From a virus: a stretch of 64,000 nucleotides of DNA. The position numbers were made by a program, and so were the translations under genes. This document shows positions 1-8,418 of this stretch, one piece after another; positions within the stretch are counted from its first letter, which is position 1; each line of letters starts with the position of its first letter. The stretch is from positions 20,979 through 84,978 of IMG/VR virus record IMGVR_UViG_3300050343_000256; one strand, written 5' to 3'. The notes beneath the pieces were generated by a model that did not search any database, was not told the origin of the DNA, and saw nothing but the letters and a program-made list of their open reading frames with translations.

Positions 1-257
1 TGAAGAATCTAAAGTCATCGTCATTGAGACCGAGTCAAGAACTGCTTCTCGCGGCACTGAAACGTGCATCAACCAAAGAAGACGTTCGAAACCTGTTGGA
101 CACATATGGCCACGAACCAGTGTCTTCTGCATGGAATCATCTTGATTCGATTGACAAGGCTGCGTTGTCTCTAGTCAGAGTTTTCAATGGATTCCTTCTC
201 CATGACACTGGATCAGAACCTGACCCTGTTCGAGACCAACAAACAAATCCTCAGTGA
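1..257 (+). CDS. Hypothetical protein, cut by window edge
   Basis: The frame is already open at base 3, so the true start is probably outside the window; the first internal start is a TTG at 24. The visible part is a charged, mostly helical polypeptide ending in a polar tail. I do not recognise a domain. Its 3' end overlaps the next gene by about 70 nt in another frame, which is long for this compact genome, so one of the two starts may be wrong. Confidence 0.45.
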   Translation, partial: KNLKSSSLRPSQELLLAALKRASTKEDVRNLLDTYGHEPVSSAWNHLDSIDKAALSLVRVFNGFLLHDTGSEPDPVRDQQTNPQ

Positions 258-633
258 ACTAAAGAACACCAATATCCAACTGCGTCAGGTAGTTATCTAC
301 CAACAGCAGACCTGCGAGCAGCTACATGCGCTCAATCAATTGATGCAGGGGTTTACTAATAACGGTGCCTCCTTAAACGGTTACATCCCTGATGCTTTCG
401 TTTCGGCCTATGTTTCTGTCCTTGGGCCTGTACTTGCAAAGCGCCTAGATAAAGACGACATTGGTCTAGAGGAACTAATGAAAGGAGCAACGCTTTTAGC
501 AAGGCGATTGCTCGAAGAACTCAACGCTTACAGGAGTGAGCAAGAAGGTCGAGACGTACTGGCTGATGTGTTGGCAAACTCCAACGATCCTTGGGAGCGA
601 CCAGACAACGCACCATCCGAGCTTGAGTCGTAA
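187..633 (+). CDS. Hypothetical helical protein
   Basis: A 148-residue protein; a second ATG at 202 (Met-Thr-Leu-Asp) would shorten the overlap with the upstream gene. The N-terminal half (residues about 10-55) is Gln/Asn/Leu-rich and looks like a coiled coil. The middle (about 65-120) is a hydrophobic and basic helical stretch, and the C-terminus is acidic and Pro-rich. No known domain was recognised. It is followed immediately by an 8-bp hairpin (634-652) with no T-run, and then by a structured non-coding region. Confidence 0.6.
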   Translation: MDSFSMTLDQNLTLFETNKQILSELKNTNIQLRQVVIYQQQTCEQLHALNQLMQGFTNNGASLNGYIPDAFVSAYVSVLGPVLAKRLDKDDIGLEELMKGATLLARRLLEELNAYRSEQEGRDVLADVLANSNDPWERPDNAPSELES

Positions 634-707
634 GTCTTGCACTCTGCAAGACAAGCTGCTAATCTTAGGGCCATCGCTACGTATATAGCGGTGACCTAGG
701 CATCAAG

Positions 708-808
708 GTGTCTGACAATCACTGTGATGATCCATGCGCAGTGATTGGGGTTTGGAGTGTCTCACTCTCTTCAAGCCTTGCGAGGATTCAAGGGGCTCGC
801 TCAGACAC
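708..808 (+). ncRNA. Candidate branched structured RNA
   Basis: An 8-bp perfect closing stem (GTGTCTGA 708-715 with TCAGACAC 801-808) encloses three hairpins in a row: CAATCACTG/CAGTGATTG (716-747, 9 bp), GAGTG/CACTC (755-767, 3-nt loop) and AGCC..TTG/CAA..GGCT (774-797, with bulges). Together they make a cloverleaf-like multibranch junction. It is not a tRNA: there is no T-loop consensus and arm sizes do not fit. The strand is uncertain, because the inverted repeats fold either way. I do not recognise the family. Confidence 0.4.
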
Positions 809-903
809 ACGTAGTAGCTTGTGTAAGTCCTTAAGAATCAACTGCGCGTTGAAGCCATAAGTAGATAGAGGTGGTCAGTCCTCAGCCTTTATCTGCTTTG
901 CTC

Positions 904-954
904 AAGTAAGTCGCAAACCTTTTCATAAGTCACCAGCGTTTAGATGACTTACTT
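904..954. promoter_or_regulatory. Mutually exclusive pairing element
   Basis: AAGTAAGTC (904-912) and TAAGTCA (926-932) can each pair perfectly with overlapping parts of TGACTTACTT (945-954). Two competing stems of 9 and 7 bp therefore share one 3' strand, about 150 nt before the nuclease start at 1100. As RNA this could switch between two folds; as DNA it is a set of direct and inverted operator-like repeats. Function is inferred only. Confidence 0.35.
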
Positions 955-1099
955 AAATAAGCAGACATACTGACAGCGAGAGCCACGCAACCGGCGACAG
1001 CAAGGAAACCCATGAGTTTTAATGCGGGTAATCAAGGGAATATTCCCTGAATAATCTAGTGCAACAAAATCGTTACATTCATTAAAAGCTTCGGCGTTA

Positions 1100-1867
1100 A
1101 TGGATGAACCAACAAGGTTCGAAATAGATGGTGCCAGGCACTACCGAACTGATAAGCCTGGAAAAATTTACCCAAGTGTGACGACTATCCTCGGCAAAAC
1201 TGCGAGCGAACATTCCAAGAAAATTCTGGCCAACTGGGGCAAGAAGAACCCCGGCGGAATGGAGAAGGCAGCGGCCAGAGGCACTGCAATACATAAAGCC
1301 TGCGAGGATTACATTCGTGGCTTTCCTGTTGACGTACCAGATGACTACCTGCCGTTCTGGCGAGGCATCAGCAAACACTTGGATAAATACGATTACTTTG
1401 TATGGTCTGAGAAACCGCTAAAGCCAGAGTGGAATTACTGCGTTGGGCATGACGGAATTGCCAGGGTCTGGAGCCACGAATACGGCTTCGTCGGTTGCCC
1501 AGATATCGTAGGAGTGAGAAGTGGGGTTGTTATCCTGGGAGATTTTAAAACCTCAAACCAACCTTATTGCCGGTACTACGGTAAGGAGAATCCAGTATGG
1601 AAAGCCAACTTTACTGGCTGGAGCAAATTAAACAAATGCGGTCTGCAGCTCGGTGCTTACGCCCTTGCGGTCGAGGAGACTTTGGGACTCAAAGTGGACT
1701 GTGCGCAAATAATTGTTTCCACGCCAGAGATCGATCAGTCGTTCATGTTCCAAGGCGACGAGCTATCTAGGTTTCAAACGAAATGGCTTCAACGAGTCAG
1801 GCGCTACAAAGAGCTCAAGGAGATCGAGCACCAGGAGGAAATTGAGCGGCAAGCTAATGAAAGCTAG
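1100..1867 (+). CDS. PD-(D/E)XK exonuclease, RecB/Cas4-like
   Basis: A 255-residue predicted nuclease of the PD-(D/E)XK superfamily, the group that includes RecB, Cas4 and phage exonucleases acting on DNA ends. Visible motifs: YPSVTTIL (24-31), RGTAIH (60-65), Asp135 in CPDIVG, GDFKTS (147-152, supplying Asp148 and Lys150) and QLGAY (183-187), the QxxxY element of RecB-like enzymes. The C-terminal 40 residues are a charged helix. Likely roles are recombination, replication-end processing or host DNA breakdown, as for similar cyanophage proteins. It starts at an ATG after the structured region, without a strong ribosome-binding site. Confidence 0.85.
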   Translation: MDEPTRFEIDGARHYRTDKPGKIYPSVTTILGKTASEHSKKILANWGKKNPGGMEKAAARGTAIHKACEDYIRGFPVDVPDDYLPFWRGISKHLDKYDYFVWSEKPLKPEWNYCVGHDGIARVWSHEYGFVGCPDIVGVRSGVVILGDFKTSNQPYCRYYGKENPVWKANFTGWSKLNKCGLQLGAYALAVEETLGLKVDCAQIIVSTPEIDQSFMFQGDELSRFQTKWLQRVRRYKELKEIEHQEEIERQANES

Positions 1868-1901
1868 ACGAATTTAGAATAATGGATATTACTAACTGAT
1901 A

Positions 1902-2648
1902 GTGTCTAATAACTTTCTCCCAACTCTCTACGACGCACGCAACAATCGACTATTTGGTGCTCGCCCTGATGGCACATATGCTTACGTAGATCCCAACCCC
2001 ACGACAAGGAATAGTCAGAACCCTGACTACATTTACGTTTCAGATACAGAAAATATAATCGAATTCGAAGTCCCAACAGGGAAGCATTACGTTGTTTACC
2101 TACCTGATGGGACCCTCGATAATTACATCAATAACTCTTACCCAACTAACAGCGAAATCCAAGTCGTCAACATCGGACAGGGCTCGCTCGAGGTCATTTT
2201 CTTTGGTTATACCTACGAACCCAAGTCTGTAAACGGCACTCAGCTCACCGGCCAATGGGCGGAAGCAAAGCTGCGATGCCGTGGCGAAAACGACTGGATC
2301 GTCAATGGTCAAGTCGGACCATCAAACGCCAAGAATTACTCAGTAGTCAACAGTGGTTCTGGCGCCTACGCTTTTACCGGCGAGGGCCTCACAAGCGAGT
2401 CAAATCCAAGCTTGACACTCATGGTGAACCAGGAACTTATCCTTACCGTGGACGCCACTGGACATCCACTATGGATAAAAGATGTCGGAGAGACTGGCGA
2501 AGGGACTGCAAGTATTGATGGTGCGGGACCTGTCGATAACAACGGCGCACAAACAGCGGTTATCAGGTTCCGTGCGTTCACTGCTGGCACTTACTATTAC
2601 AACTGCCAGTACCACGCTGGAATGAGGGGAACAATTACGGTCAGCTAA
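1902..2648 (+). CDS. Virion-type protein with C-terminal cupredoxin domain
   Basis: A 248-residue protein. Residues about 1-135 resemble fibre-type modules (Tyr/Asn/Pro-rich beta strands ending in a KLRCRG..DWIV element). Residues about 146-248 form a cupredoxin fold like that found in many cyanophage structural proteins. All type-1 copper ligands are present: His188 (TGHPLW), then Cys235, His238 and Met241. The short C-x2-H-x2-M spacing is like amicyanin rather than plastocyanin (C-x2-H-x4-M). No signal peptide is seen. The start is a GTG with no clear ribosome-binding site, chosen because the frame is closed just upstream. Copper binding is inferred. Confidence 0.75.
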   Translation: MSNNFLPTLYDARNNRLFGARPDGTYAYVDPNPTTRNSQNPDYIYVSDTENIIEFEVPTGKHYVVYLPDGTLDNYINNSYPTNSEIQVVNIGQGSLEVIFFGYTYEPKSVNGTQLTGQWAEAKLRCRGENDWIVNGQVGPSNAKNYSVVNSGSGAYAFTGEGLTSESNPSLTLMVNQELILTVDATGHPLWIKDVGETGEGTASIDGAGPVDNNGAQTAVIRFRAFTAGTYYYNCQYHAGMRGTITVS

Positions 2649-3275
2649 TTAACCCAGAGCAGCTTTCGCACTAAAGGCTGCAGTGATGTCCTCGGCAGTC
2701 TCGTCAAGAATCCAGGCGAAACTCTCGACGCAATCATTGTCAAACTTTCCGTGCGACAGATCTTCCAAAACTTCACCTGTCAACCCAAGTTTCGTGAGAA
2801 TTTTCTGGCTGACATTCTTAGCTTTTAGCTGCTCAGCTGGCCATGTATAAAGAGGGTCTTCATGAACGACCTCAACGTTTTCAGCAAAGGGGAGACTGTA
2901 AGCATCACTCGCACTGGCCGCTGCGAGGATCTTTGGCATATCAGCTTGCACGCTTTCCTTGCGTATCCAAGACGTTACATCCTCAATGGTTACCTGTGAT
3001 ACATATTCTCCTGTCTTGTAGTAAGCACTCAATGCAGTCAGGCTGACCCCTAAGGTCTTTGCAAGGTTCTCCTGAATCTCCAAACCGACCTTGAAAGGCG
3101 ATATAGAACCCCTCAAATACTTTGTCAGTGTTCCAATCGTGATCGATATTTCAGCACACAACTCTCGCTGCGACAGCCTGTTGGTGATCATGCTTTGCTT
3201 TAACGCATTAACAAAGCGTTGATTGACCTCAGAGCAACTGTCGTGTGTTAGGTGTCGTTCGATTTGCGCGTTCAT
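2649..3275 (-). CDS. HTH repressor, Cro/CI (XRE) type
   Basis: A 208-residue DNA-binding protein. Residues about 20-80 make an XRE-type five-helix HTH (RLSQRELCAEISITIGTLTKYLRG, followed by a helix and LGVSLTALSAYYKTG). The C-terminal half is acidic and unlike a LexA/CI autoprotease: I see no Ser/Lys protease motif. It is transcribed divergently from the primase gene across a 200-bp control region, as expected for a lysogeny or early-gene repressor. It converges with the cupredoxin gene, whose stop lies immediately beside its own. Confidence 0.8.
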   Translation of the reverse strand: MNAQIERHLTHDSCSEVNQRFVNALKQSMITNRLSQRELCAEISITIGTLTKYLRGSISPFKVGLEIQENLAKTLGVSLTALSAYYKTGEYVSQVTIEDVTSWIRKESVQADMPKILAAASASDAYSLPFAENVEVVHEDPLYTWPAEQLKAKNVSQKILTKLGLTGEVLEDLSHGKFDNDCVESFAWILDETAEDITAAFSAKAALG

Positions 3276-3476
3276 GAAAAGAAGTTTACGACCAACCGCA
3301 ATAGGCGTGAATGCCTAGCAGCCTCACTTTGTACATCACTTTTTATAGCTGAATGCGAAGGGTAGTAGTACAAGGCTTTATACGTTTTTTGCATTTCCGT
3401 CAGAAACACGCACTATCGGGATCAAAGCTCGTCTTACGCATTGATTGCCAAGAGCAAATAACTCGCCATAATCGAG
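3276..3476. promoter_or_regulatory. Divergent control region, repressor / primase
   Basis: About 200 bp between the repressor start (3275, minus) and the earliest primase start (3477, plus). Two inverted repeats could be operators: TTGTAC (3329-3334) with GTACAA (3368-3373), and AGGC/GCCT (3303-3316). AT-rich blocks near 3341-3348 and 3375-3390 could hold -10 elements, but I could not fit a promoter with proper spacing. Confidence 0.4.
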
Positions 3477-5995
3477 GTGACATGTCACTCATTTTGTATG
3501 CCAGACCAAAGTTGTATCGTCGAATACAGTATTCATAGCACCTGCTACCAGAAACGTCATAAGAAAAGTGATTTTTCGGACTCTTGGTCCCGTGATTGGC
3601 AACCAAAGGAAACCCCTTTAGAGGAACTCAGGGACTGGGTTGGATCTGGTATGGCTTTCATTGGTGCTCGAATGTCCTCACACCATAGGTCCAGCAGTGC
3701 GTTTGAGTGCAGCGATCTTGCAGTTGTTGATATCGACCACGGCTTGTCGATCAAAGAGTTTCTCGAACACCCACTAGCTGCAAGTGCGGCCTGGTCATAT
3801 ACACGAGCTCTCGCCATGGCCAAATGCCGGAAGATCGATTTCGAGTCGTGTTCAGACTGCCGCAGCGAATCCACGATCCTGAAATCTATAAGGGTGTCGT
3901 CACCCTTTTGATCAGGTCACTCGGCAGTGATAAGAGCTGTTCTGACCCCTGCCGCATCTTCTATGGCAGCGATCCAACAGAGCATATTTTGTGGCAGCCA
4001 GAGGCTCAACTACCTGATTCAATTCTTGACGCTGCGGAAGATCATGCTCGGAAAATGGCAGCGCGAGCAGCTGTCTCTACAAACACGATTGATCAGCAAT
4101 CAATCGACCAAGCCGTCTTCGTTCTCGAGCAAGTCCTCGAGCCGACTGTTGATGGAGACCGAGACAGATTCCGATGCATCACCGCATCAGCAGCAACTGC
4201 TGGCTCAGCACTGTTTCCGGCCTGGAGCGACTGGGCGAGCAGAGGGCATCACGGCAAAGGAAAGAATGCAAAACAATCAACTGAGAAATTCTTCAGAGGA
4301 TTCCGTGGTTCAGGCCTCGGAACTCTGTTTTTCTGGGCATCAAAAGAGGACCCTGACTGGAGATCCAGGCTCCCTGCAGAGCTTCGACGATCCAGTGAAA
4401 GCTCTTCCCAATGCTTTGGGTCGGCACTTGGTTATGACCACAGCGATTTCATTGGAGATCCTGATGATGATTTCTTCTATGAGGGACCAACTCCCAACAC
4501 CGGAACCACTCAAGGTCTCTTTGACGCCGAGCGCCCATGGACCCAAGTGGCAGTCATTGAAAGACCGCCGGTAGAAGCACCGCCTATCAACACGAGTGAT
4601 TCAGATGACGACGATGGAGGCGATGGTTTCGGGGGTGATAACGAACCGCCTACAGAAGAAGGAGTTCCTCGAGTTCGAGCTGGTCGGGGCAGACCTCGCG
4701 GAGATGGTGAGGTTCAAGTTGTCGTCGATATCAAAACGAGACTGCAGCGCCTCTATCCAGGCTTGCGAATGAACTCCATGTCTCAAGACTTGGAATATGG
4801 ATCAGTCGAGAAACCAATCAAAGTTGACGACGCATCAACCGCTTATGTCCGCATCAGCAATGGGGCGGGGCAAGTATTCCCAAAGACGCTTACTTATGAC
4901 ACCGCTTTAATTGTCGGCAGAGAAAATGCCTATCACCCAGTTACCGCCTACCTAGAGAAGTGTGCCCTTAAAGGAGAGACCTGCGGCTATTTCGATCGGA
5001 TCGCATCGGAGCTACTCGGACTCAGGGGCGACGAGCTCACTAATCCAACGATGCCCTGCGGGAATCTGCTCGCCGATGTGATCATGAAACGCTTTCTGGT
5101 GGGAGCCGTTGCTCGAGTCTTGGAACCAGGCTGCACTCATGACTGGATGCCGATTCTCATTGGCTCTCAGAACTCAGGCAAGACAACATTTTTCCAATAC
5201 CTCACTCCTCCTGCTCCTGACTCACCGGGTTCCCACCCTTGGGTAAGCACTGTGCAGCAAGGGATCAATCTCCTGAAGGACCGGCCTCACATCCTCCACG
5301 CAGGCTGGTTGGTTGTTATGGATGAATGCGAGCGCTATTTCCGGCGTCAGTACACCGAGGAGCTCAAAAACATCGTCTCAATCGGAGTCGATCGCAGCGC
5401 AAGAAAATACGAGAACGAACGCAACTTCCTCCGCTCCTTTGTCCTAGCTGGTGCAACGAACTCAACCGATTTCCTGGTCGATCCAACCGGTAATCGCAGG
5501 TTCATGCCAATCGTCGTTGACGGCAAAGTTCCCAGCAAGGAAAACCCCAACATCCGCATCATTGACCTGGACCGTCTCAAAGAAGACCGGGACAAGATCT
5601 GGACGTCTGCGTATCAGGCCTATTTAGATAAACCGGTCCATACCTTCAGCAGCTATGAGCTGTCGTTCATGAAGGAGTATATGGAAACGTTCCAGTCAGA
5701 TAGTCCTCTGGAGTACCAGCTTGACCTAGTTATGACGACCAAGCACTCGGGTGAGCATGGCTCCGACCAAAGGAAGCAGCGGTACTGGCTGATGGCTGAT
5801 CTCTTTGAATGGCTCGAGATCCCTCTCAAAGAGGAACGGTCCATGGCTCGACACATCTCAGACGCCTTGAAGAAGAAGGGATTCACAAAGCGCCGTGTCA
5901 AGGTGCGGGGCAAGGTTCTCAATATGTGGCTGACAAGCGATCCGCTTTACAACGAGAGCCTTGGATCCGCTGCTCCGATGTCTCGAAACTGGTAA
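3477..5995 (+). CDS. AEP primase-VapE/D5-type helicase, apparent -1 frameshift
   Basis: The replication primase-helicase, split over two frames. The first frame (3477 or ATG 3498 to about 3800) carries the AEP primase DxD motif (VVDIDHG). A -1 shift near 3800-3803 restores the expected S-x-H region and DRFRVVF, which continues in the frame ending at 5995. The second part (from Met at 3824) has SCSDPCRIFYGS, an acidic linker (about residues 259-290 of that part), Walker A GSQNSGKTT (447-455) and the VapE-type block VVMDECERYF...AGATNSTDF...GNRRF. No slippery heptamer is seen at the junction, so an indel or sequencing error is as likely as recoding. Without the shift the primase active site is divided. 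A strong terminator follows. Confidence 0.85.
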
Positions 5996-6550
5996 TATGA
6001 GACTGTTGTGAGACGGGACTCATCTGAGACTCATGCCATTCCCTTGCTGGGAGTGGCTTTTTTATTTAGGGGCTGATCCAATCACCTGCTGGTTTGCTAT
6101 CAAGACACCGCTTAATCGCTGTTCACGATATGAGTCTCATCAGGTGACACTAGGTGCCATGCTCCTACAACCTTTCTCCAGGAAAATAAATTCAAATCAC
6201 CCTTCTTTTCTTGCTGTCTTCCCTCTAGCGAATAGCTTTCATTTCGCTAGACTCATCACACGATTGGAAGCGGTTTCTTGGTTGTCCGTATAAACCAAGA
6301 GGGAAAGGAATTACCTGGAGAAAGGTGGGAGGCACGCGACACCGCATGTCACCTGAAAGGAACCCAGTCATATCAACGGATCTGCGGTGACATGCCAAAC
6401 GGGCAGGTTACAAGATCTGCAAAGGAGGGCAAACGCATTGCAGCGCAACGAGTTACGGCGAACTGCATTTGACAAAATGACAACTAAAACCAAAACAGCT
6501 TGCAAAACGCCTGACATCTTTTACTATTCCGGCACCAGCGAAGAGCATCC
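5996..6550. other. Repeat-rich non-coding block, candidate origin/operator region
   Basis: 555 bases with no credible gene directly after the primase-helicase. TGAGAC boxes occur at 5998, 6009 and 6025 (the last as TGAGACTCAT), and as the near-palindrome ATGAGTCTCAT at 6130-6140. GGTGACA occurs at 6143 and 6386, with its inverse TGTCACC at 6347. Hairpins: CTAGCGAA/TTCGCTAG (6225-6250), TCTTGGTT/AACCAAGA (6276-6300) and GCATGTCACC/GGTGACATGC (6344-6395). Iteron-like repeats next to a replication gene suggest an origin or a regulator-binding site; this is inference. Confidence 0.45.
6035..6066 (+). terminator. Rho-independent terminator after primase-helicase
   Basis: A stem GCCATTCCC / GGGAGTGGC (6035-6043 and 6049-6057, one wobble) with a 5-nt loop is followed by TTTTTTATTT. 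It lies 40 nt beyond the primase-helicase stop, on the correct strand. Confidence 0.85.
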
Positions 6551-6844
6551 ATGGCAAATCTGACAATCAATCACCCCCTGTACGCAACTGATCGAGAGAT
6601 AGTGGATGGGCTCCTCGCTCAATCGCAGCCAGACACGCTCGCACTCAGTCATGCAGGGCGGCTTTTCATCCGGTATGAAGGATTCCCTGGCGCATACGAT
6701 ATTAAAGAAGACTTGGCCAAATGCCTAAACAATTGGGGCATGGATCGGGATCAAATGAATGCATCCTGCATCAAGCTTTGGGGCGAAGGGTTTCGACCTG
6801 GCGATGCCTCAAATGAACTTTCTATAGGCTCTGGCGCAAGCTAA
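6551..6844 (+). CDS. Small picocyanobacterial-type hypothetical protein
   Basis: 97 residues. The core (residues about 25-70: LALSHAGRLFIRYEGFPG, then a helical DLAKCLNNWGM segment) resembles small hypothetical proteins of picocyanobacteria. It is the first gene after the long non-coding block. The next protein shows a similar pattern (a short hydrophobic strand, then helices ending in Asn/Asp-x-W-Gly-Met/Ile), so the two may be diverged duplicates. Function unknown. Confidence 0.65.
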   Translation: MANLTINHPLYATDREIVDGLLAQSQPDTLALSHAGRLFIRYEGFPGAYDIKEDLAKCLNNWGMDRDQMNASCIKLWGEGFRPGDASNELSIGSGAS

Positions 6845-6846
6845 CG

Positions 6847-7104
6847 ATGAACGGATCATTCGAGATAAAAGCCATGCTGCGTAGCACTGAGCCTTCCTGT
6901 CATGTGCTTCTCGAATGTCAAAGGGCATTAGAAGCCAGCAAAGACATTAAGCTCCACCGACTTATCGGCCAAGCATTGGATCGCTGGGGAATTTCGAAGG
7001 ATGAACTGAGGATACGGAATCGCCTATGTGAGCTGGACTTTAATGCTTCTCCAGTTTCCGAAGCCTGCTCTCGTGATCTTGCAATCGAGTATCAAGGGCA
7101 TTAA
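6847..7104 (+). CDS. Small hypothetical protein, possible paralogue of preceding gene
   Basis: 85 residues beginning 2 nt after the previous stop. The segment GQALDRWGISKDELR parallels the KCLNNWGMDRDQM region of its neighbour. The C-terminus overlaps, on opposite strands, the end of the minus-strand gene at 7040-7246. Function unknown; probably co-transcribed with 6551-6844. Confidence 0.6.
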   Translation: MNGSFEIKAMLRSTEPSCHVLLECQRALEASKDIKLHRLIGQALDRWGISKDELRIRNRLCELDFNASPVSEACSRDLAIEYQGH

Positions 7105-7246
7105 TATCCTGGCCAATATCAATACGAAGCAATTGGACTTCTTTTAATATTGCTTCCATACCGCGCTGCATTTTGCCTTGCTCGAACGCCATGCGCCACA
7201 GAGCTCCAACAGCAGCAACACCAATAAGAGCACCAACTTCAAGCAT
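7040..7246 (-). CDS. Small membrane protein with coiled coil
   Basis: 68 residues. The N-terminus carries one hydrophobic segment (about residues 4-18), followed by an amphipathic helix and a charged coiled coil rich in Leu/Asp/Arg heptads. An AAGGAG-like site lies about 17 nt upstream on the minus strand. It is a lone minus gene within a plus-strand block and converges with its neighbour (65-nt overlap). The architecture resembles XhlA/hemolysin-type phage membrane proteins, but the identity is unproven. Confidence 0.55.
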   Translation of the reverse strand: MLEVGALIGVAAVGALWRMAFEQGKMQRGMEAILKEVQLLRIDIGQDINALDTRLQDHESRLRKLEKH

Positions 7247-7286
7247 TTTATTTGCTTGTATTTTCTCCTTCTATTCTAAGAAGAAC

Positions 7287-7793
7287 ATGGACAATCTTCG
7301 TGCTCCAAAAGCTCCAACTCATTGGGATCAAAGATTTCTCGTCATCGCTTCTCACTTTGCTGGCTGGTCGAAAGATCCATCCACAAAAGTAGGCGCAGTA
7401 GCGGTACGCAATAGAAGAATTCTTGCGCAAGGGTACAACGGACTACCCGCTGGAGTTTCTGATACAGAGGCGAGACTTATGGACCGGACGACAAGACTTG
7501 CGATGACTGTGCATGCAGAAACCAATTGCATCTGTCATGCCGCACAGAACGGAGTGTCGTTGATTGCAGCCACCATGTATGTATGGCCTTTGATGACATG
7601 CAGTAACTGCGCATCAATGCTGATCCAGTCAGGAATTATCAAGGTAGTGGTTCCAAACTTTGTAGAGCCGCAGCGCTGGCAGGATTCATTTGACCTAGCT
7701 CGAACGATGTTCCTAGAAGCTGGAGTTTCGGTTGACCGAATCCCAATGTCAGGCCCAATCAATCCAATGGAAGAAGATGATTCAGCGCTCTGA
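7287..7793 (+). CDS. Deoxycytidylate (dCMP) deaminase family
   Basis: 168 residues from ATG 7287; the longer frame upstream overlaps the minus gene and adds no homology. It is a zinc-dependent cytidine/deoxycytidylate deaminase: HAE at 76-78 gives the zinc His and catalytic Glu, and TCSNC (104-108) supplies the two zinc Cys (usually PCxxC, here Thr replaces Pro). An N-terminal substrate loop KDPSTKVGAV is also typical. It would convert dCMP to dUMP, feeding the ThyX encoded at 9923-10648. Confidence 0.85.
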   Translation: MDNLRAPKAPTHWDQRFLVIASHFAGWSKDPSTKVGAVAVRNRRILAQGYNGLPAGVSDTEARLMDRTTRLAMTVHAETNCICHAAQNGVSLIAATMYVWPLMTCSNCASMLIQSGIIKVVVPNFVEPQRWQDSFDLARTMFLEAGVSVDRIPMSGPINPMEEDDSAL

Positions 7794-7850
7794 AATAGCA
7801 AGCAACGAAAAATGACTAACCTATCTTGCAGAGCGCAAGACTTCTGATTA

Positions 7851-8093
7851 ATGTTGGCTTTACAGGTTGGACATCGAATCCTGCATAAGGTCACCGGCCA
7901 GGCAGGGTTTGTGACGTCCGCTTCTTCAGCCACTGGCTGGAATAAAGGATTAGTCACCGTCACACTTGAAGGTTCAACGCGATCGGAAGATTGGCCTCTA
8001 AGCCAAGTCCGCCTTCGCCAAAGCTCTGAGCAGCTGGCAATTCATGGCGGCGAGTTCATTCCACCAAAGGGTTTTCCCCTAAATACAAAATGA
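7851..8093 (+). CDS. Small hypothetical protein, SH3-like barrel pattern
   Basis: 80 residues. The pattern VGHRILHKVTGQAGFV...GLVTVTLEGSTR..WPLSQVRL has short beta strands and turns like small SH3/KOW-type domains, but this is weak. Its stop overlaps the ATG of the next gene (ATGA at 8090), so the two are translationally coupled. Confidence 0.6.
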   Translation: MLALQVGHRILHKVTGQAGFVTSASSATGWNKGLVTVTLEGSTRSEDWPLSQVRLRQSSEQLAIHGGEFIPPKGFPLNTK

Positions 8094-8386
8094 GCACAAA
8101 AGAGTCAAGACGACAGGCGCCGCGCTTTGGTATTGGCGACCGTGTCGTCGAGGTAAAAAACTTTGGCGACCACTGTATTCGGCCAAGTCATCCTGACTTT
8201 GAGAAAATTACACGGATGATTCACCACCGCCGGCAAGGCTGCGTTGTCGGATTTAAGACAGCGAAGAACACTCGTGGCCATGCCATTAATTATGCGCTTG
8301 TGATTTGGGATCAATTCAAAACACCAACTCAACACTGTGTGTCGAGATTGCGCCGAATGGAAGCACCCGAAACTGTCAACGCATGA
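8090..8386 (+). CDS. Small hypothetical protein, cyanophage type
   Basis: 98 residues, coupled to the preceding gene by ATGA. The pattern GIGDRVVEV...RQGCVVGFKTAKNTRGHAINYALVIWD..KTP..H..SRLRR resembles the preceding product (a beta-barrel-like domain with a W-D turn), so the pair may be related. Function unknown. Confidence 0.65.
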   Translation: MSTKESRRQAPRFGIGDRVVEVKNFGDHCIRPSHPDFEKITRMIHHRRQGCVVGFKTAKNTRGHAINYALVIWDQFKTPTQHCVSRLRRMEAPETVNA

Positions 8387-8418
8387 AATCGATACATTCT
8401 CAGCATTAGGAATCACAT

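Larger units (their letters stand above)
634..1099. other. Non-coding region dense in inverted repeats
   Basis: These 466 bases hold no convincing gene. They contain many perfect inverted repeats: GTCTTGCA/TGCAAGAC (634-652, 3-nt loop), CGCTA/TAGCG (about 675-690), the branched set at 708-808, GATAGAGG/CCTTTATC (about 869-898, one G:T) and AAGTAAGTC/GACTTACTT (904-954). The stretch leads into the PD-(D/E)XK nuclease gene. It may be a long structured leader, a non-coding RNA gene, a protein-binding or replication region, or a mixture. No clear sigma-70 promoter was picked out. Confidence 0.5.

Noticed and set aside
708-808. tRNA, because of the cloverleaf-like set of stems
   Set aside because: Arm lengths (9-bp first hairpin, 3-nt loop in the second) and lack of D/T-loop signatures do not fit a tRNA.
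2100-2590. Minus-strand frames of about 70 codons under the cupredoxin gene
   Set aside because: Antisense shadows of a protein with clear domain structure; no ribosome-binding sites.
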